This document shows, in pieces, positions 1 through 10,145 of a stretch of DNA of 64,000 bases. The DNA comes from Pseudomonas sp. StFLB209. Lineage in GTDB: Bacteria; Pseudomonadota; Gammaproteobacteria; Pseudomonadales; Pseudomonadaceae. A program made the translations under genes and the position numbers. The notes beneath the pieces were generated by a model, which worked only from the letters and a program-made list of their open reading frames with translations, was not told the origin of the DNA and searched no databases. Numbering within the stretch: position 1 is the first letter of the stretch; each line of letters starts with the position of its first letter. The stretch lies in NCBI RefSeq assembly GCF_000829415.1, contig NZ_AP014637.1, positions 1,042,501-1,106,500 of the forward strand, read 5' to 3'.

Positions 1-378
1 TGCCAGAGCCAGCAACCCCAGCCATGCCAGACTGCCAACAATAATGTAGGGCCGCTTCACCAGCTCGACACCCAATTGCCCCCAGTCCAGGCCAAGAATA
101 AACAAGGCATACAAGGTCACGTGCAGAACCGCGTATGCAAAGCACCATAACCCCAGTTGCCGGCGCACAGCCATCCACCCACCCCACCCAGTAAGGCGGG
201 CCAGCGGCGTCATGCATAACGTGATCAACAATAGAATCAGCGTGCCAAGCCCCAACCTGTCTACCAGCACCTTGCCCGGGTCTGGCCCCAGCGCAAAGAT
301 CCATGCCTCATACAACCACCAGACCGGCCACACCAGCACCAGCATAAAGACCATCAACCGCCATACGCCGTAACGCAT
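1..378 (-). CDS. msrQ: MsrQ haem-binding membrane subunit of periplasmic methionine sulfoxide reductase (partial, runs off the left edge)
   Basis: Inner-membrane b-type haem protein (YedZ family) that passes electrons from the respiratory chain or flavin reductase to MsrP in the periplasm. The reading frame starts at the ATG at 378, sharing an ATGA overlap with the msrP stop codon, and stays open to the window edge, giving 126 residues of an expected ~200. It begins [20 protein letters not shown] and contains at least three hydrophobic helices, with a histidine in the third ([11 protein letters not shown]), fitting the ferric-reductase-like transmembrane family. The four-base overlap with msrP implies translational coupling. 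The C-terminal half lies outside the window. Confidence 0.88.
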   Translation of the reverse strand, partial: MRYGVWRLMVFMLVLVWPVWWLYEAWIFALGPDPGKVLVDRLGLGTLILLLITLCMTPLARLTGWGGWMAVRRQLGLWCFAYAVLHVTLYALFILGLDWGQLGVELVKRPYIIVGSLAWLGLLALA

Positions 379-1391
379 CAGTAATCCTTGCGCAGATCCA
401 TACCGGAATACAGGGACGCCACCTCTTCCCCATAACCATTGAACATCTCGGTCTGCCGCACATTGGGGCTGAACAAGCCGCTGGGCAACCGCCTTTCTCG
501 TGCCTGGGTCCAGCGCGGATGATCGACCGTCGGGTTCACATTGGCATAAAAACCATACTCACTGGGCGCCAGGCTTTGCCAGGTGGTGCGTGGCTGCTCA
601 TTGACCAGGCTGATCCGTACAATTGACTTCACACCTTTGAAGCCATACTTCCAGGGCACTACCAGACGCAACGGCGCACCATTCTGGTTGGGCAGCTCAC
701 GTCCATACATCCCCACCGCCAGAATGGTCAGCGGATGCATCGCCTCATCAAGCCGCAACCCCTCTACATAAGGCCAGTCAATCAGAGCAAACCCCGAACG
801 CTGGCCGGGCATTGACTGCGGATCCTTGAGGGTCTCGAAACGGATGTAGCGCGCCTTCGAAGTCGGCTCAACCTGCTTGAGCAATTCAGCCAGCGGAAAA
901 CCTATCCAGGGAATGACCATTGACCAGGCTTCGACGCAGCGCATCCGGTAGATCCGCTCCTGTAGCTGGAAGGGCTTGATGAAATCCTCAAGCGCATAGC
1001 GGCCCGGCTTAGCCACCTCTCCGTCAATGACCACGCTCCAGGGCTCGACCTTGAGAGACCCGGCATTCTGCGCCGGATCACCTTTGTCAGGGCCGAACTC
1101 ATAGAAGTTGTTGTAGTGAGTGGCATCCTTGTAAGGCGTGACAGCTTCGTCTTTGGCCGTCACGACCTGCCACTGCAACGAACCGAGCTTGTCGTTGAAC
1201 CAGCCAGGCGCCCTGCCCGGCTCGACATCAGCATAGCGAGAGGGCTCGCCGGCATTGGCCCAGTGAGGCAAGCCGGCCATGGCCAACCCCGCCATGGAAC
1301 TGCCCAGCAGAGTACGGCGGGAGAGATAGATGGATTCGGGCGTGACATCCGACTCGCGAGAGTCGGATGCAGAAGGAAACTTGATAAGCAT
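378..1391 (-). CDS. msrP: MsrP, molybdopterin-dependent periplasmic protein-methionine-sulfoxide reductase
   Basis: Catalytic subunit (YedY family, sulfite-oxidase fold) that repairs oxidised methionines in periplasmic proteins. The 337-residue product carries a twin-arginine export signal (SRRTLLGSS, arginines about residues 25-26, then a short hydrophobic stretch to ANA at ~47), as expected for a cofactor-loaded Tat substrate. The molybdenum-ligating cysteine is the C in [11 protein letters not shown] (about residue 152). Length matches the family. It is coupled to msrQ through an ATGA overlap. The 63 bases upstream hold a 9-bp inverted repeat (1396-1404/1431-1439). In other bacteria msrPQ responds to hypochlorite stress, but no regulator gene is visible here. 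Confidence 0.95.
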   Translation of the reverse strand: MLIKFPSASDSRESDVTPESIYLSRRTLLGSSMAGLAMAGLPHWANAGEPSRYADVEPGRAPGWFNDKLGSLQWQVVTAKDEAVTPYKDATHYNNFYEFGPDKGDPAQNAGSLKVEPWSVVIDGEVAKPGRYALEDFIKPFQLQERIYRMRCVEAWSMVIPWIGFPLAELLKQVEPTSKARYIRFETLKDPQSMPGQRSGFALIDWPYVEGLRLDEAMHPLTILAVGMYGRELPNQNGAPLRLVVPWKYGFKGVKSIVRISLVNEQPRTTWQSLAPSEYGFYANVNPTVDHPRWTQARERRLPSGLFSPNVRQTEMFNGYGEEVASLYSGMDLRKDY

Positions 1392-1395
1392 GATG

Positions 1396-1439
1396 ACTCC
1401 GTAGCTTGAGTGGCAGGCACCACCTATAGACTACGGAGT
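1396..1439. repeat. inverted repeat just upstream of msrP
   Basis: ACTCCGTAG at 1396-1404 is repeated in reverse complement at 1431-1439 with a 26-base centre, between the pssA stop and the msrP start. No T-run follows on either strand, so it is not a standard terminator. It could be an mRNA 5' structure or a regulator site for msrPQ. Function not known. Confidence 0.55.
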
Positions 1440-1454
1440 ATGCAGAAGATCAGA

Positions 1455-2294
1455 TCACTTGCGCCGCTGTAGACGTAACAGATATTGAGCGGGGCCTGAC
1501 AGCGCATAACCCAGGAAAATCAACAGCAGGATACGCGGCGGGTCACTGAACACCACGGCAAACACCAACACCACCACAAGAATTGCAACAAAAGGCACCC
1601 GCCCCTTGAGATCCAACTCTTTGAAGCTGTTGTACTTGATATTGCTGACCATCAGCATGCCCGCCGCAGCCACCAGCAGCGCGACCAGAAACGACAGCTT
1701 CGAGCCCTGGATGCCGTAGTCACTGAACGCCCACACCGTACCGGCGACCACACCGGCTGCTGCCGGACTGGCCAGACCGATGAAGTAACGCTTGTCGGCT
1801 TTGCCAACCTGAGTATTGAAGCGCGCCAGGCGCAGCGCGGCGCCCGCCACATAGATGAAGGCGACCATCCAGCCGACCTTGCCCATATCACCCAGTGCCC
1901 AGCCGAATGCCAGCAGGGCAGGCGCAACCCCAAACGCGACCATGTCGGACAGCGAGTCGTATTCAGCACCAAAGGCACTTTGGGTATTGGTCATGCGGGC
2001 CACTCGACCATCCAGGCCGTCGAGCACCATGGCGACGAAAATCGCGATGGCTGCAAACGCGAAGTACTTGCTGGCACTGGCAGAATCGCCGGCGCTCATG
2101 GCACTCATCGAACTGATGATCGAATAGAAGCCGGCAAACAGATTGGCGGTGGTGAACAGATTGGGCAGCAGATAGATACCACGGTGCCGAACCTGACGCC
2201 CTTCGGCATCACGCACCTCTTCTACATGCTCATCGATGGGTAGCAGGCTTTCGGCGTCAGAACCCTTGCGGGATTCTTCAGGACGTTCGCTCAT
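1455..2294 (-). CDS. pssA: CDP-diacylglycerol--serine O-phosphatidyltransferase (phosphatidylserine synthase)
   Basis: Integral membrane enzyme joining CDP-diacylglycerol and L-serine to phosphatidylserine, the precursor of phosphatidylethanolamine. The CDP-alcohol phosphotransferase signature DGxxAR...G...D...D is visible (DGLDGRVAR, then GAEYDSLSD), followed by several hydrophobic helices; the first helix follows NLFTTANLFAGFYS. The chosen start (ATG at 2294, MSERPEESRKG, 279 aa) has AAGG spaced just upstream. A longer open frame to 2429 adds 45 residues unlike the family. The gene lies downstream of ilvIHC on the same strand, separated by a terminator at about 2450. Confidence 0.93.
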   Translation of the reverse strand: MSERPEESRKGSDAESLLPIDEHVEEVRDAEGRQVRHRGIYLLPNLFTTANLFAGFYSIISSMSAMSAGDSASASKYFAFAAIAIFVAMVLDGLDGRVARMTNTQSAFGAEYDSLSDMVAFGVAPALLAFGWALGDMGKVGWMVAFIYVAGAALRLARFNTQVGKADKRYFIGLASPAAAGVVAGTVWAFSDYGIQGSKLSFLVALLVAAAGMLMVSNIKYNSFKELDLKGRVPFVAILVVVLVFAVVFSDPPRILLLIFLGYALSGPAQYLLRLQRRK

Positions 2295-2447
2295 GAAGAT
2301 TACCTTGCAGCGGTTTGAAAATATGACAGGTGTCTGCCCCGAGGGTTCGGGCGCAAACGATGCAGCTTTATACCAGAACTGGCGGCGCTTGAAGCCCAAA
2401 CACATGTATCGAGACTGAACAGTAGCCATTTCCTACACGCCAAAATG

Positions 2448-2476
2448 AAAAAACGCGGCCAAGTGGCCGCGTTTTT
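2448..2476 (-). terminator. Rho-independent terminator after ilvC
   Basis: GCGGCC at 2455-2460 pairs with GGCCGC at 2465-2470 around an AAGT loop, with A/T runs on both outer sides. On the minus strand the hairpin is followed by a T-run, terminating ilvIHC. The symmetric A/T flanks would let it work in both directions. Confidence 0.85.
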
Positions 2477-2492
2477 TCACATCACCGAGAAC

Positions 2493-3521
<1,029 letters not shown>

Positions 3522-3556
3522 TTATCTCGGCCGTTCAGGCCATATTGCAAATTGAT

Positions 3557-4048
3557 TTAGATGCTCAGCACTTTGTCGCCACGGGCAATGCCCGTCACGC
3601 CACTGCGAACTGTTTCCAGGATAGCGGCGGTGCCGATGGCCTGAATGAAGCTGTCCAGCTTGTCGCTGGTGCCGCTCAACTGCACGGTATAAACGCTGGC
3701 CGTGACGTCGACGATCTGCCCGCGGAAGATATCCGTGGTGCGCTTGATCTCGGCACGCTGCGCGCCAGTGGCCTTGACCTTGACCAGCATGAGTTCACGC
3801 TCGATATGCGCGCTCTCGGAGAGGTCGACCAGCTTGACCACTTCAACCAGTTTGTTGAGGTTCTTGGTGATCTGCTCGATCACCTCATCGTGCCCCACAG
3901 TGGTCAGCGTCAGACGCGACAGGGTCGGGTCTTCAGTCGGTGCCACGGTCAGGCTTTCGATGTTGTAGTTACGCTGGGAGAACAGACCCACGACGCGCGA
4001 CAGTGCACCCGGTTCGTTTTCCAGCAGTAGGGAAATGATGTGCCGCAT
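3557..4048 (-). CDS. ilvH: Acetolactate synthase small (regulatory) subunit
   Basis: Regulatory subunit that activates the catalytic subunit and confers valine feedback inhibition. The 163-residue protein begins MRHIISLLLENEPGALSRVV, a typical ACT domain opening with the G-A-L effector-site motif, followed by the C-terminal ALS_ss domain. I chose the ATG at 4048, two bases after the ilvI stop, with GGAG inside the end of ilvI; the frame is open ten codons further up but those overlap ilvI and are not family-like. Close packing suggests equimolar translation with ilvI. Confidence 0.96.
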   Translation of the reverse strand: MRHIISLLLENEPGALSRVVGLFSQRNYNIESLTVAPTEDPTLSRLTLTTVGHDEVIEQITKNLNKLVEVVKLVDLSESAHIERELMLVKVKATGAQRAEIKRTTDIFRGQIVDVTASVYTVQLSGTSDKLDSFIQAIGTAAILETVRSGVTGIARGDKVLSI

Positions 4049-4050
4049 GA

Positions 4051-5775
4051 TTATGTCCGCTCCGTCTTGCTCAACCACATATCGCGCATCGAGCCGTCCT
4101 TGATCTGCATCGGATAGACGTGCTCGCTCACATCGACCTGGATGTCGACAAAGACCAGGCGATCCTTCATGGCGAAGGCTTCTTCCAGTTTCGGCTTCAG
4201 GTCTTTCAGGTCGGTGATGCGGATGCCGACATGGCCATAGGATTCGACCAGCTTGACGAAATCAGGCAGCGACTCGACGTACGAGTGCGAGTGACGTCCG
4301 CCATAGCTCATGTCCTGCCACTGACGGACCATGCCAAGCACGCCGTTGTTGAGCAGGATGATCTTCACCGGCAGGTCGTACTGCAGGCAGGTGGACAGTT
4401 CCTGGATGTTCATCTGGATACTGCCCTCGCCGGTCACACAGGCGACGTCGGCGTCCGGGAAGTTCAGCTTGATGCCCATGGCTGCCGGGAAACCGAAGCC
4501 CATGGTGCCCAGGCCACCGGAGTTGATCCAGCGATTGGGCTTGTCGAAGCGGTAGTACTGAGCAGCAAACATCTGGTGCTGACCCACGTCGGAGGTGACG
4601 TAGGCATCGCCTTTGGTCACTTCGTGCAGGGTCTCGATGACCTTTTGCGGCTTGATGATGCTGCCATCGCCACGGTCATACGGGAACAGGTCGCCACCCG
4701 CGCGCCATTCGTCAATCTGCTTCCACCAACTGCCAACCGCTTGCTGGTCAGGGGTCTGGCCGATTTCCTTGAAGGTCGCGACCATATCGGTCAGCACGCT
4801 CTCGACAGGCCCCACGATCGGCACGTCGGCCTTGATGGTCTTGGAGATCGAAGCCGGGTCGATATCGATGTGGATGATCTTGGCGTTCGGGCAGAACTTG
4901 GCGGCACCGTTGATGACGCGGTCGTCAAAACGGGCGCCAACGGCCAGGATCACGTCGGTATTGTGCATGACCATGTTGGCGGTGTAGCTGCCATGCATGC
5001 CGAGCATGCCGACGAACTGACGGTCAGTGCCAGGATAGCCGCCCAGACCCATCAGGGTATTGGTGACCGGAGCGTCGAGCAGACGGGCCAGTTCGGTCAG
5101 TGGCGAAGCGCCGTTGCCCATCACCACGCCACCACCGGAGTAGATGACCGGGCGCTTGGCGGCCAGCAGCATTTCGACCGCCTTGCGGATCTGCCCGGAG
5201 TGACCACGAACGGCCGGGCTGTAGGAGCGCAGCTTGACCTTTTTCGGGTAAACGTATTCGAACTTCTCGGCCGGGTTGGTCATGTCTTTTGGCAGATCGA
5301 CCACGACCGGGCCTGGACGGCCGGACTGCGCCAGGTAAAAGGCCTTTTTCAGGACATCCGGGATTTCCGACGGGTGCTTGATCATGAAGCTGTGCTTCAC
5401 GATCGGGCGCGAGATACCGATCATGTCGGTTTCCTGGAAGGCATCGGTGCCCACCAGGGTGCTCGGCACCTGACCGGAGATCACCACCATCGGAATCGAG
5501 TCCATATAGGCAGTGGCAATACCGGTAATGGCGTTGGTCGCGCCAGGGCCGGACGTTACCAGCACCACGCCGGCCTTGCCGGTCGCACGGGCATAACCAT
5601 CAGCCATATGGGTCGCGGCCTGCTCGTGGCGGACCAGGATATGGCTGACTTCAGGTTCCTTGAACAGCGCATCATAGACGTGCAGCAAAGCGCCGCCCGG
5701 GTAGCCATAGATGTGCTTAACGCCTTCGTCACGCAGGAAGCGGACGACCATTTCAGCGCCAGATAAAAGCTCCAC
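4051..5775 (-). CDS. ilvI: Acetolactate synthase large (catalytic) subunit
   Basis: Thiamine-diphosphate enzyme condensing two pyruvates, or pyruvate with 2-oxobutyrate, at the entry of branched-chain amino acid synthesis. The N-terminal TPP domain has [14 protein letters not shown] with the conserved glutamate in [17 protein letters not shown]. The C-terminal cofactor motif is GEGSIQMN, with FGFPAAMG before it. Two in-frame GTG starts exist. The GTG at 5775 (product begins MELLSGAEM, 574 aa) sits 8 bases from AGAGG, whereas the GTG at 5784 overlaps that ribosome site, so 5775 is preferred. First gene of ilvIHC. Confidence 0.96.
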   Translation of the reverse strand: MELLSGAEMVVRFLRDEGVKHIYGYPGGALLHVYDALFKEPEVSHILVRHEQAATHMADGYARATGKAGVVLVTSGPGATNAITGIATAYMDSIPMVVISGQVPSTLVGTDAFQETDMIGISRPIVKHSFMIKHPSEIPDVLKKAFYLAQSGRPGPVVVDLPKDMTNPAEKFEYVYPKKVKLRSYSPAVRGHSGQIRKAVEMLLAAKRPVIYSGGGVVMGNGASPLTELARLLDAPVTNTLMGLGGYPGTDRQFVGMLGMHGSYTANMVMHNTDVILAVGARFDDRVINGAAKFCPNAKIIHIDIDPASISKTIKADVPIVGPVESVLTDMVATFKEIGQTPDQQAVGSWWKQIDEWRAGGDLFPYDRGDGSIIKPQKVIETLHEVTKGDAYVTSDVGQHQMFAAQYYRFDKPNRWINSGGLGTMGFGFPAAMGIKLNFPDADVACVTGEGSIQMNIQELSTCLQYDLPVKIILLNNGVLGMVRQWQDMSYGGRHSHSYVESLPDFVKLVESYGHVGIRITDLKDLKPKLEEAFAMKDRLVFVDIQVDVSEHVYPMQIKDGSMRDMWLSKTERT

Positions 5776-5802
5776 GTTGTTCACCTCTAAAACGCCAGAA
5801 TA

Positions 5803-5820
5803 CCGTCCATACGTGGACGG
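5803..5820 (-). other. hairpin in the ilvI leader
   Basis: CCGTCCA at 5803-5809 pairs perfectly with TGGACGG at 5814-5820 around a four-base loop, about 15 bases upstream of the ilvI ribosome site. No T-run follows, so it is not a simple terminator. It could take part in attenuation or mRNA stabilisation; inference only. Confidence 0.5.
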
Positions 5821-6037
5821 GTCTTAATAGGTTTACTGCCAAGCAGAGCATGAGCGACGGTGGTCGCCGACTACGTCAGCACTGACTGAGCAAGTATTGG
5901 GATGTCCCTGAGTGTTGCGGAACGGTCCCACCCAGCGCGAGGTAACGCGTTGCGGGTGTTACAGGTCGACGCGGATGTGCGCCTCATGATCTACCGAGAC
6001 GGTCTGCTTCTGGCAGTCCCCCTACAGCGAACTTTGG

Positions 6038-6066
6038 ATTGTTGTGATTCGCCCCTTGCAAGTCAA
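6038..6066 (-). promoter_or_regulatory. putative sigma-70 promoter of ilvIHC
   Basis: On the minus strand TTGACT (6061-6066) lies 17 bases from AACAAT (6038-6043). The spacing is ideal, the -35 is strong and the -10 weak (4/6). It would give a leader of about 250 nt before ilvI. Confidence 0.5.
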
Positions 6067-6173
6067 GTGATCCGTAAGCTTTCTTGACGATTGCCGGGTA
6101 AATCAGCCGTATTCGGACGGACAGAGGGGCAATATGATAGCTTGCGCCACAAATGACACTCCAAGGATGCATG

Positions 6174-6593
6174 ATGCGCTGGATGACTCTTGCAGCGGTC
6201 CTGGCCATGGCCATGACGGCAACCGCTCAGGCTGCTCAGATTTATAAATGGGTCGATGCACAAGGCGTAACGCACTATGACGCCACGCCGCCGGCCGGGC
6301 AGCAGGTCGAGTCGGTGGACATCCAGAAGCCGGCCATGTCAGGCTCTGTGGCGACGCCTGCCACACCTGTCGACCCGCAGCGCGCGATTGACGCCAGGGT
6401 CAGAAAGCAGGCGCAGGCAGCCGAAGCCAAGCGCACCGCCAACTGCGAAATCATTCGCACCAACCTGGCCAAACTCAAGGCTTATGCCCGTATACGCGAA
6501 CCGACCGAAGACGGCTCCAAACGCCTGACTGAGGAGGAACGTCAGGCGCGTATTGGTGAGACCGAGAAGATGATTGCCGAGTACTGCAACTGA
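6174..6593 (+). CDS. DUF4124 domain-containing secreted protein
   Basis: Small exported protein of unknown function, 139 aa. The N-terminus MRWMTLAAVLAMAMTATAQA is a signal peptide, with cleavage likely after AQA. The DUF4124 hallmark follows directly (IYKWVDAQGVTHYDATPP, about residues 22-40). The C-terminal half is charged and probably helical, with one cysteine near each end of that part (NCEIIR and EYCN). Two ATGs are adjacent (6171 and 6174); AAGGA at 6163-6167 is better placed for 6174. It is divergent from ilvI and convergent with yqcC, and seems to stand alone. Confidence 0.85.
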   Translation: MRWMTLAAVLAMAMTATAQAAQIYKWVDAQGVTHYDATPPAGQQVESVDIQKPAMSGSVATPATPVDPQRAIDARVRKQAQAAEAKRTANCEIIRTNLAKLKAYARIREPTEDGSKRLTEEERQARIGETEKMIAEYCN

Positions 6594-6594
6594 C

Positions 6595-6924
6595 TCAGCC
6601 GGCCTGAGCGATCAAGCGATCAAAGCGGCTCAGCGCTTCGAGCAGAGCGCGGGCCTGCTCGGCGCGGTCGACAAATACCATCTCGGCCATTTCACGGATA
6701 CCCGAGGCATTGGGCAATGCCAGGTTCTGCTCGATGATGACTTTCATGCGCGGCAGGAAGATCCATTGCAGCCACTGCTCGAATGCCAGGGTATCGACCG
6801 CAAAGGGCTGCTGGCTGGCCAGCGCCTGGGCATCGGGCGGTGAGGCATCCCACCAGCCCTGCTCGCGCAACGCCTGCTCGATCGACAGCAACTGATCTGC
6901 CAGCTCTGACACACGCTTGTCCAT
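6595..6924 (-). CDS. YqcC family protein
   Basis: Small cytosolic all-helical protein (109 aa) of the YqcC/DUF446 family. Family features visible are the LxxIExxLRxxGWW start (SIEQALREQGWWD), the SQQPFAVDTLAFEQWLQWIFLPRM core and the tail with the acidic EMAEMVFVD. The biochemical role is not established; in many gammaproteobacteria the family lies beside pseudouridine synthase or tRNA-modification genes. Here its ATG shares a TGATG junction with the lpoP stop, so it is translationally coupled to a cell-wall gene instead. Confidence 0.9.
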   Translation of the reverse strand: MDKRVSELADQLLSIEQALREQGWWDASPPDAQALASQQPFAVDTLAFEQWLQWIFLPRMKVIIEQNLALPNASGIREMAEMVFVDRAEQARALLEALSRFDRLIAQAG

Positions 6925-7676
6925 CAGAGGTTGACCCGGGCTTTCTGACGAGCCTGAGCAGCCCCGGCAGCATCACCCTGCTTTTCACGCGACTGGGCAA
7001 TCAGCTCCCAGAGGCTGGCCTGCAGGCTGGGGCGACCGTTGGAATAGGTCAGGGCGCGGCGCGACAGTTGCTCGGCCTGGGCGGCATCACCTTGAGCCAG
7101 ACGCACCTGGGCCAGCTTGTACAGCACTTGCGGCTCGCGCGGGGCAACCCGCTGGGCACGCTCCAGGCTGGACGAGGCGCCATTGAGGTCGCCGCCGCTC
7201 TGTTGTTGCTGGGCAGTGGTCAACAGCGCCAGTACCGGACCGTCCAGTTGCTCATCGGCCGACAGCCCGCCGGCATTGTTCGATGGAATACCGGTCGGCA
7301 CCGATGGCAAATCATAGCTGCCGGTGCTGGCAGGTGCTGAACTGATCGGTGCCTGGTAAGCCCCCGAGGTATCGATCGGCGCCGAATTGACGCTGATCGG
7401 TGCCTGACCGACGGGCGCCGAGTAGGTCTGGATGCCGCTGCCACCGGCCGGGATCATCACCGTCACGCCCGAGTCTTCGGGAATCGCCTGGGCCTGAGGC
7501 CGGGCCGCCTGGGCGGTATTGGTGCGGTAGCCGGTATTGTTGCGCGACGCCGTTACGCGCTCGCTGTTGGATACCTTGGAGCCCGAATCCACCACCGGAA
7601 TCGAGCCTTGCTGAACACTGGCACAGCCGCTGAGTACTGTCAGGGCAGTTACGGCCGGGAGCCACCATTTATTCAC
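6924..7676 (-). CDS. lpoP: LpoP-type TPR lipoprotein, outer-membrane activator of PBP1b
   Basis: The 250-residue product starts (GTG at 7676, GAGGG upstream) with a lipoprotein signal and lipobox (LSGCAS, cysteine ~18). A long low-complexity linker rich in Ser, Pro, Ala and Gly follows (about residues 20-130). The C-terminus contains tetratricopeptide repeats (ARVLYKLAQVRLAQGD-like helices, residues ~150-250). In Pseudomonas the lipoprotein next to the PBP1b gene is LpoP, which spans the periplasm to stimulate PBP1b. The position 16 bases after mrcB on the same strand and the linker-plus-TPR layout support that identity. yqcC follows with a one-base overlap. Confidence 0.85.
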   Translation of the reverse strand: MNKWWLPAVTALTVLSGCASVQQGSIPVVDSGSKVSNSERVTASRNNTGYRTNTAQAARPQAQAIPEDSGVTVMIPAGGSGIQTYSAPVGQAPISVNSAPIDTSGAYQAPISSAPASTGSYDLPSVPTGIPSNNAGGLSADEQLDGPVLALLTTAQQQQSGGDLNGASSSLERAQRVAPREPQVLYKLAQVRLAQGDAAQAEQLSRRALTYSNGRPSLQASLWELIAQSREKQGDAAGAAQARQKARVNL

Positions 7677-7692
7677 GTCAAACCCTCTTTGC

Positions 7693-10017
7693 TTAGTTCA
7701 GCCAGCCCTTGACCCAGTCCATGACGGCCTCGGCCGGGGCCGGACCGCTGCCACAGGCTGCGCCTGGCACCGGTTCGCTGCCGCGAATATACGGCATCTG
7801 CACCGCGTTCGGGCAACTGGCGTCGGAACCCTGCCCTGTCGCGGCATCCACCCAGGCCTGCACCACGTTGTCCGGCATTGCCATGTCCAGCGGCAAAGGC
7901 TCGGCCTTGCGCATGAAACTGGTCCAGACCTGCAACGCACCGGTCGCACCGGTGAACGGGGTCTTGCCATTGTCGTCACGGCCCATCCACACCACGGCCA
8001 GGGTGTCCTGGCTGAAGCCGGCAAACCAGCTGTCGCGCGAATCATTACTGGTGCCGGTCTTGCCAGCCAGATTCAACGACCCCGGCAACACGTTGTAGAC
8101 CGACTTGCCAGTACCTTCCCGCATGACCCGCTGCATGGCGTTCTGCACCAGATAGATCGCGCCCGGATCGAAGCGCTGCTGGATCTGGAACGGGTAACGC
8201 TTGAGCGGCTCGCCCTCGGCGGTCAATACACTGCGAATGCCGCGCATCGGCGTGTTGAAGCCGCCACTGGCGATGGTCTGGTACATGGTTGCCACTTCCA
8301 TCGGCGTCAGGCCGCCAGCGCCCAGCAGCATCGACGGATAGGCCGGCCATTCACGCGTCACGCCCAGCTTGTTAAGGGTCTTGAACACGTTCGGCACACC
8401 CAGCTCCAGACCCAGTTTGGCCGTGGACAGGTTGTAGGAATGCGCCAGCCCCTGATACAGGAAGATGTTGCCGTGGGATTTGCGGTCGTAGTTCTGCGGC
8501 TTCCAGACCTGGCCATCGGCGCCTTTGACCTGGAATGGCTCATCGGCCACCCAACTGGTCAGGGTGTATTTACTCGGCTGCTCCAGTGCCGTCAGGTAGA
8601 TCGCCGGCTTGACCAGCGAGCCGATCGGCCGCACCGCATCAATGGCCCGGTTGAACCCGGCATAACCGGCCTGACGGCTGCCAAGCAAAGCCTGAACCTC
8701 ACCGGTTTCCGGGTTGGTCACCACCATCGCCGACTCGACCTCATCGGCGCCCTTGCGCCCGGCCAGACGTTTGAAGGTCTCATCCATCGCGGCTTGAGAC
8801 TTCATTTGCAGGATCGGATCGAAACTGGTGAAGATTCGCAGACCTTCTTCGGTCAAGTCCTCGTCGCGATAGTCTTCGCGCAATTGACGCTTGACCAGGT
8901 CAAGGAAAGCCGGGAACGAACTGTCCGCCAGGCTGCCAGTGCGGGTTACACCCAGTGGCATTTTCTTCGCAGCCGCCACCGCTTCCGGTGTGGCGACCCC
9001 CTGTTGCTCCAGCAGGTCGAGCACCAGGTTACGTCGCTCCAGAGCACGCTCAGGGTTGCGCCGCGGGTTGTAATACGACGGCCCCTTGACCAGACCCACC
9101 AGCAACGCCACCTGATGCAGTTTGAGTTCCGAGAGCGGCTGGCTGAAGAAATACTGACTGGCCAGACCAAAGCCATGCACGGCGCGCGGGCCGTCTTGGC
9201 CGACGAACACCTCGTTGAGATAAGCCTCGAGAATTTCCTGCTTGCTGTAGTGCACCTCAAGCAGCACCGACATCATCGCTTCATTGAGTTTGCGTGACAG
9301 GCTGCGCTCGTTGGTGAGGTAGAAGTTTTTTACCAACTGCTGGGTCAGGGTACTGCCGCCCTGGCGCATCTGCCCGGCCGAGGTGTTGACCCAGATCGCC
9401 CGGGCAATGGATTTGGGCGATACGCCAAAGTGGCTATAGAAGTCGCGGTCTTCGACCGCTACCAACGCGTCGAGCAGGTAGGGCGGCGCCTGATCAAGCT
9501 TGATCAGGATCCGGTCTTCGAGATTTTTCGGATACAGGCCGCCGATCAACAGCGGCTCCATACGCGCCACCGCCAGCTTGGCACCATTGGCAGCGCTCAG
9601 GTCGGCGACAAAGTCACCGGAGAAACGCACGCGAATCTGCTGCGCAGGGTCGGCACCTTCATAGAATTGAAAACCGCGAGTGTTCAGATCCACGGTATTG
9701 CCATTGACCGCTGCGGCCCCGGGACCATTGGCCACGCTTTCACGACGGTAGCCCAGCGCGTCGAGCTCAATGAGAAAATCGTCGCGGCTAAGCTTCTGGC
9801 CGACGAATAGCTCCAGCGGCCGGGCATAAACCTTGGCCGGAATCATCCAGCGTTTGCCAGAAAATTTCTCTTGGACCACGGCATCGAGATACACCGCGAA
9901 ACCGGCCAGGATAACCAGGCCGACAATGCTGAGTTTCAGCCCCCAGCCAAGCCAGGTACGCAGCCTGCTGGTGGGTGGGCGTTTCTTGGAGGTACGGGAA
10001 GAACGGGATCGAGTCAT
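7693..10017 (-). CDS. mrcB: Penicillin-binding protein 1B (bifunctional glycosyltransferase/transpeptidase)
   Basis: Class A PBP that polymerises and cross-links peptidoglycan, 774 aa. It has one N-terminal membrane helix (about residues 27-47) after a basic cytoplasmic tail, a UB2H-like region, and the GT51 domain with catalytic glutamate in AVEDRDFYSHFG and motif RQGGSTLTQQLVKN. The transpeptidase domain shows SLVK (nucleophile serine), SYN (AHSYNLST) and KTGTS. The lengths and motifs are intact. lpoP, its likely activator, follows 16 bases downstream. The upstream 128 bases form a divergent promoter region with the kinase-like gene at 10146. Confidence 0.97.
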   Translation of the reverse strand: MTRSRSSRTSKKRPPTSRLRTWLGWGLKLSIVGLVILAGFAVYLDAVVQEKFSGKRWMIPAKVYARPLELFVGQKLSRDDFLIELDALGYRRESVANGPGAAAVNGNTVDLNTRGFQFYEGADPAQQIRVRFSGDFVADLSAANGAKLAVARMEPLLIGGLYPKNLEDRILIKLDQAPPYLLDALVAVEDRDFYSHFGVSPKSIARAIWVNTSAGQMRQGGSTLTQQLVKNFYLTNERSLSRKLNEAMMSVLLEVHYSKQEILEAYLNEVFVGQDGPRAVHGFGLASQYFFSQPLSELKLHQVALLVGLVKGPSYYNPRRNPERALERRNLVLDLLEQQGVATPEAVAAAKKMPLGVTRTGSLADSSFPAFLDLVKRQLREDYRDEDLTEEGLRIFTSFDPILQMKSQAAMDETFKRLAGRKGADEVESAMVVTNPETGEVQALLGSRQAGYAGFNRAIDAVRPIGSLVKPAIYLTALEQPSKYTLTSWVADEPFQVKGADGQVWKPQNYDRKSHGNIFLYQGLAHSYNLSTAKLGLELGVPNVFKTLNKLGVTREWPAYPSMLLGAGGLTPMEVATMYQTIASGGFNTPMRGIRSVLTAEGEPLKRYPFQIQQRFDPGAIYLVQNAMQRVMREGTGKSVYNVLPGSLNLAGKTGTSNDSRDSWFAGFSQDTLAVVWMGRDDNGKTPFTGATGALQVWTSFMRKAEPLPLDMAMPDNVVQAWVDAATGQGSDASCPNAVQMPYIRGSEPVPGAACGSGPAPAEAVMDWVKGWLN

Positions 10018-10145
10018 GGGCGCGGATTATACGCACTTTAAAAAGGTTCGACAGACGCCTCGGCCAGCGGTTTGCAGTGCTGGGCCAAGCAGCCATAATG
10101 GCCGGCTTGAGGCATTAAAATTCCAAACATTTTGAAGGATCACCT

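Larger units (their letters stand above)
5776..6173. other. ilvI leader / intergenic region without a supported gene
   Basis: About 400 bases between the divergent ilvI and DUF4124 genes. On the ilvI strand it holds a sigma-70-like promoter (6038-6066) and a transcribed leader of roughly 250 nt with several small palindromes (for example GCGAC/GTCGC near 5863) and a 7-bp hairpin next to the ribosome site. No classical branched-chain leader peptide with a good ribosome site is evident. Confidence 0.5.
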
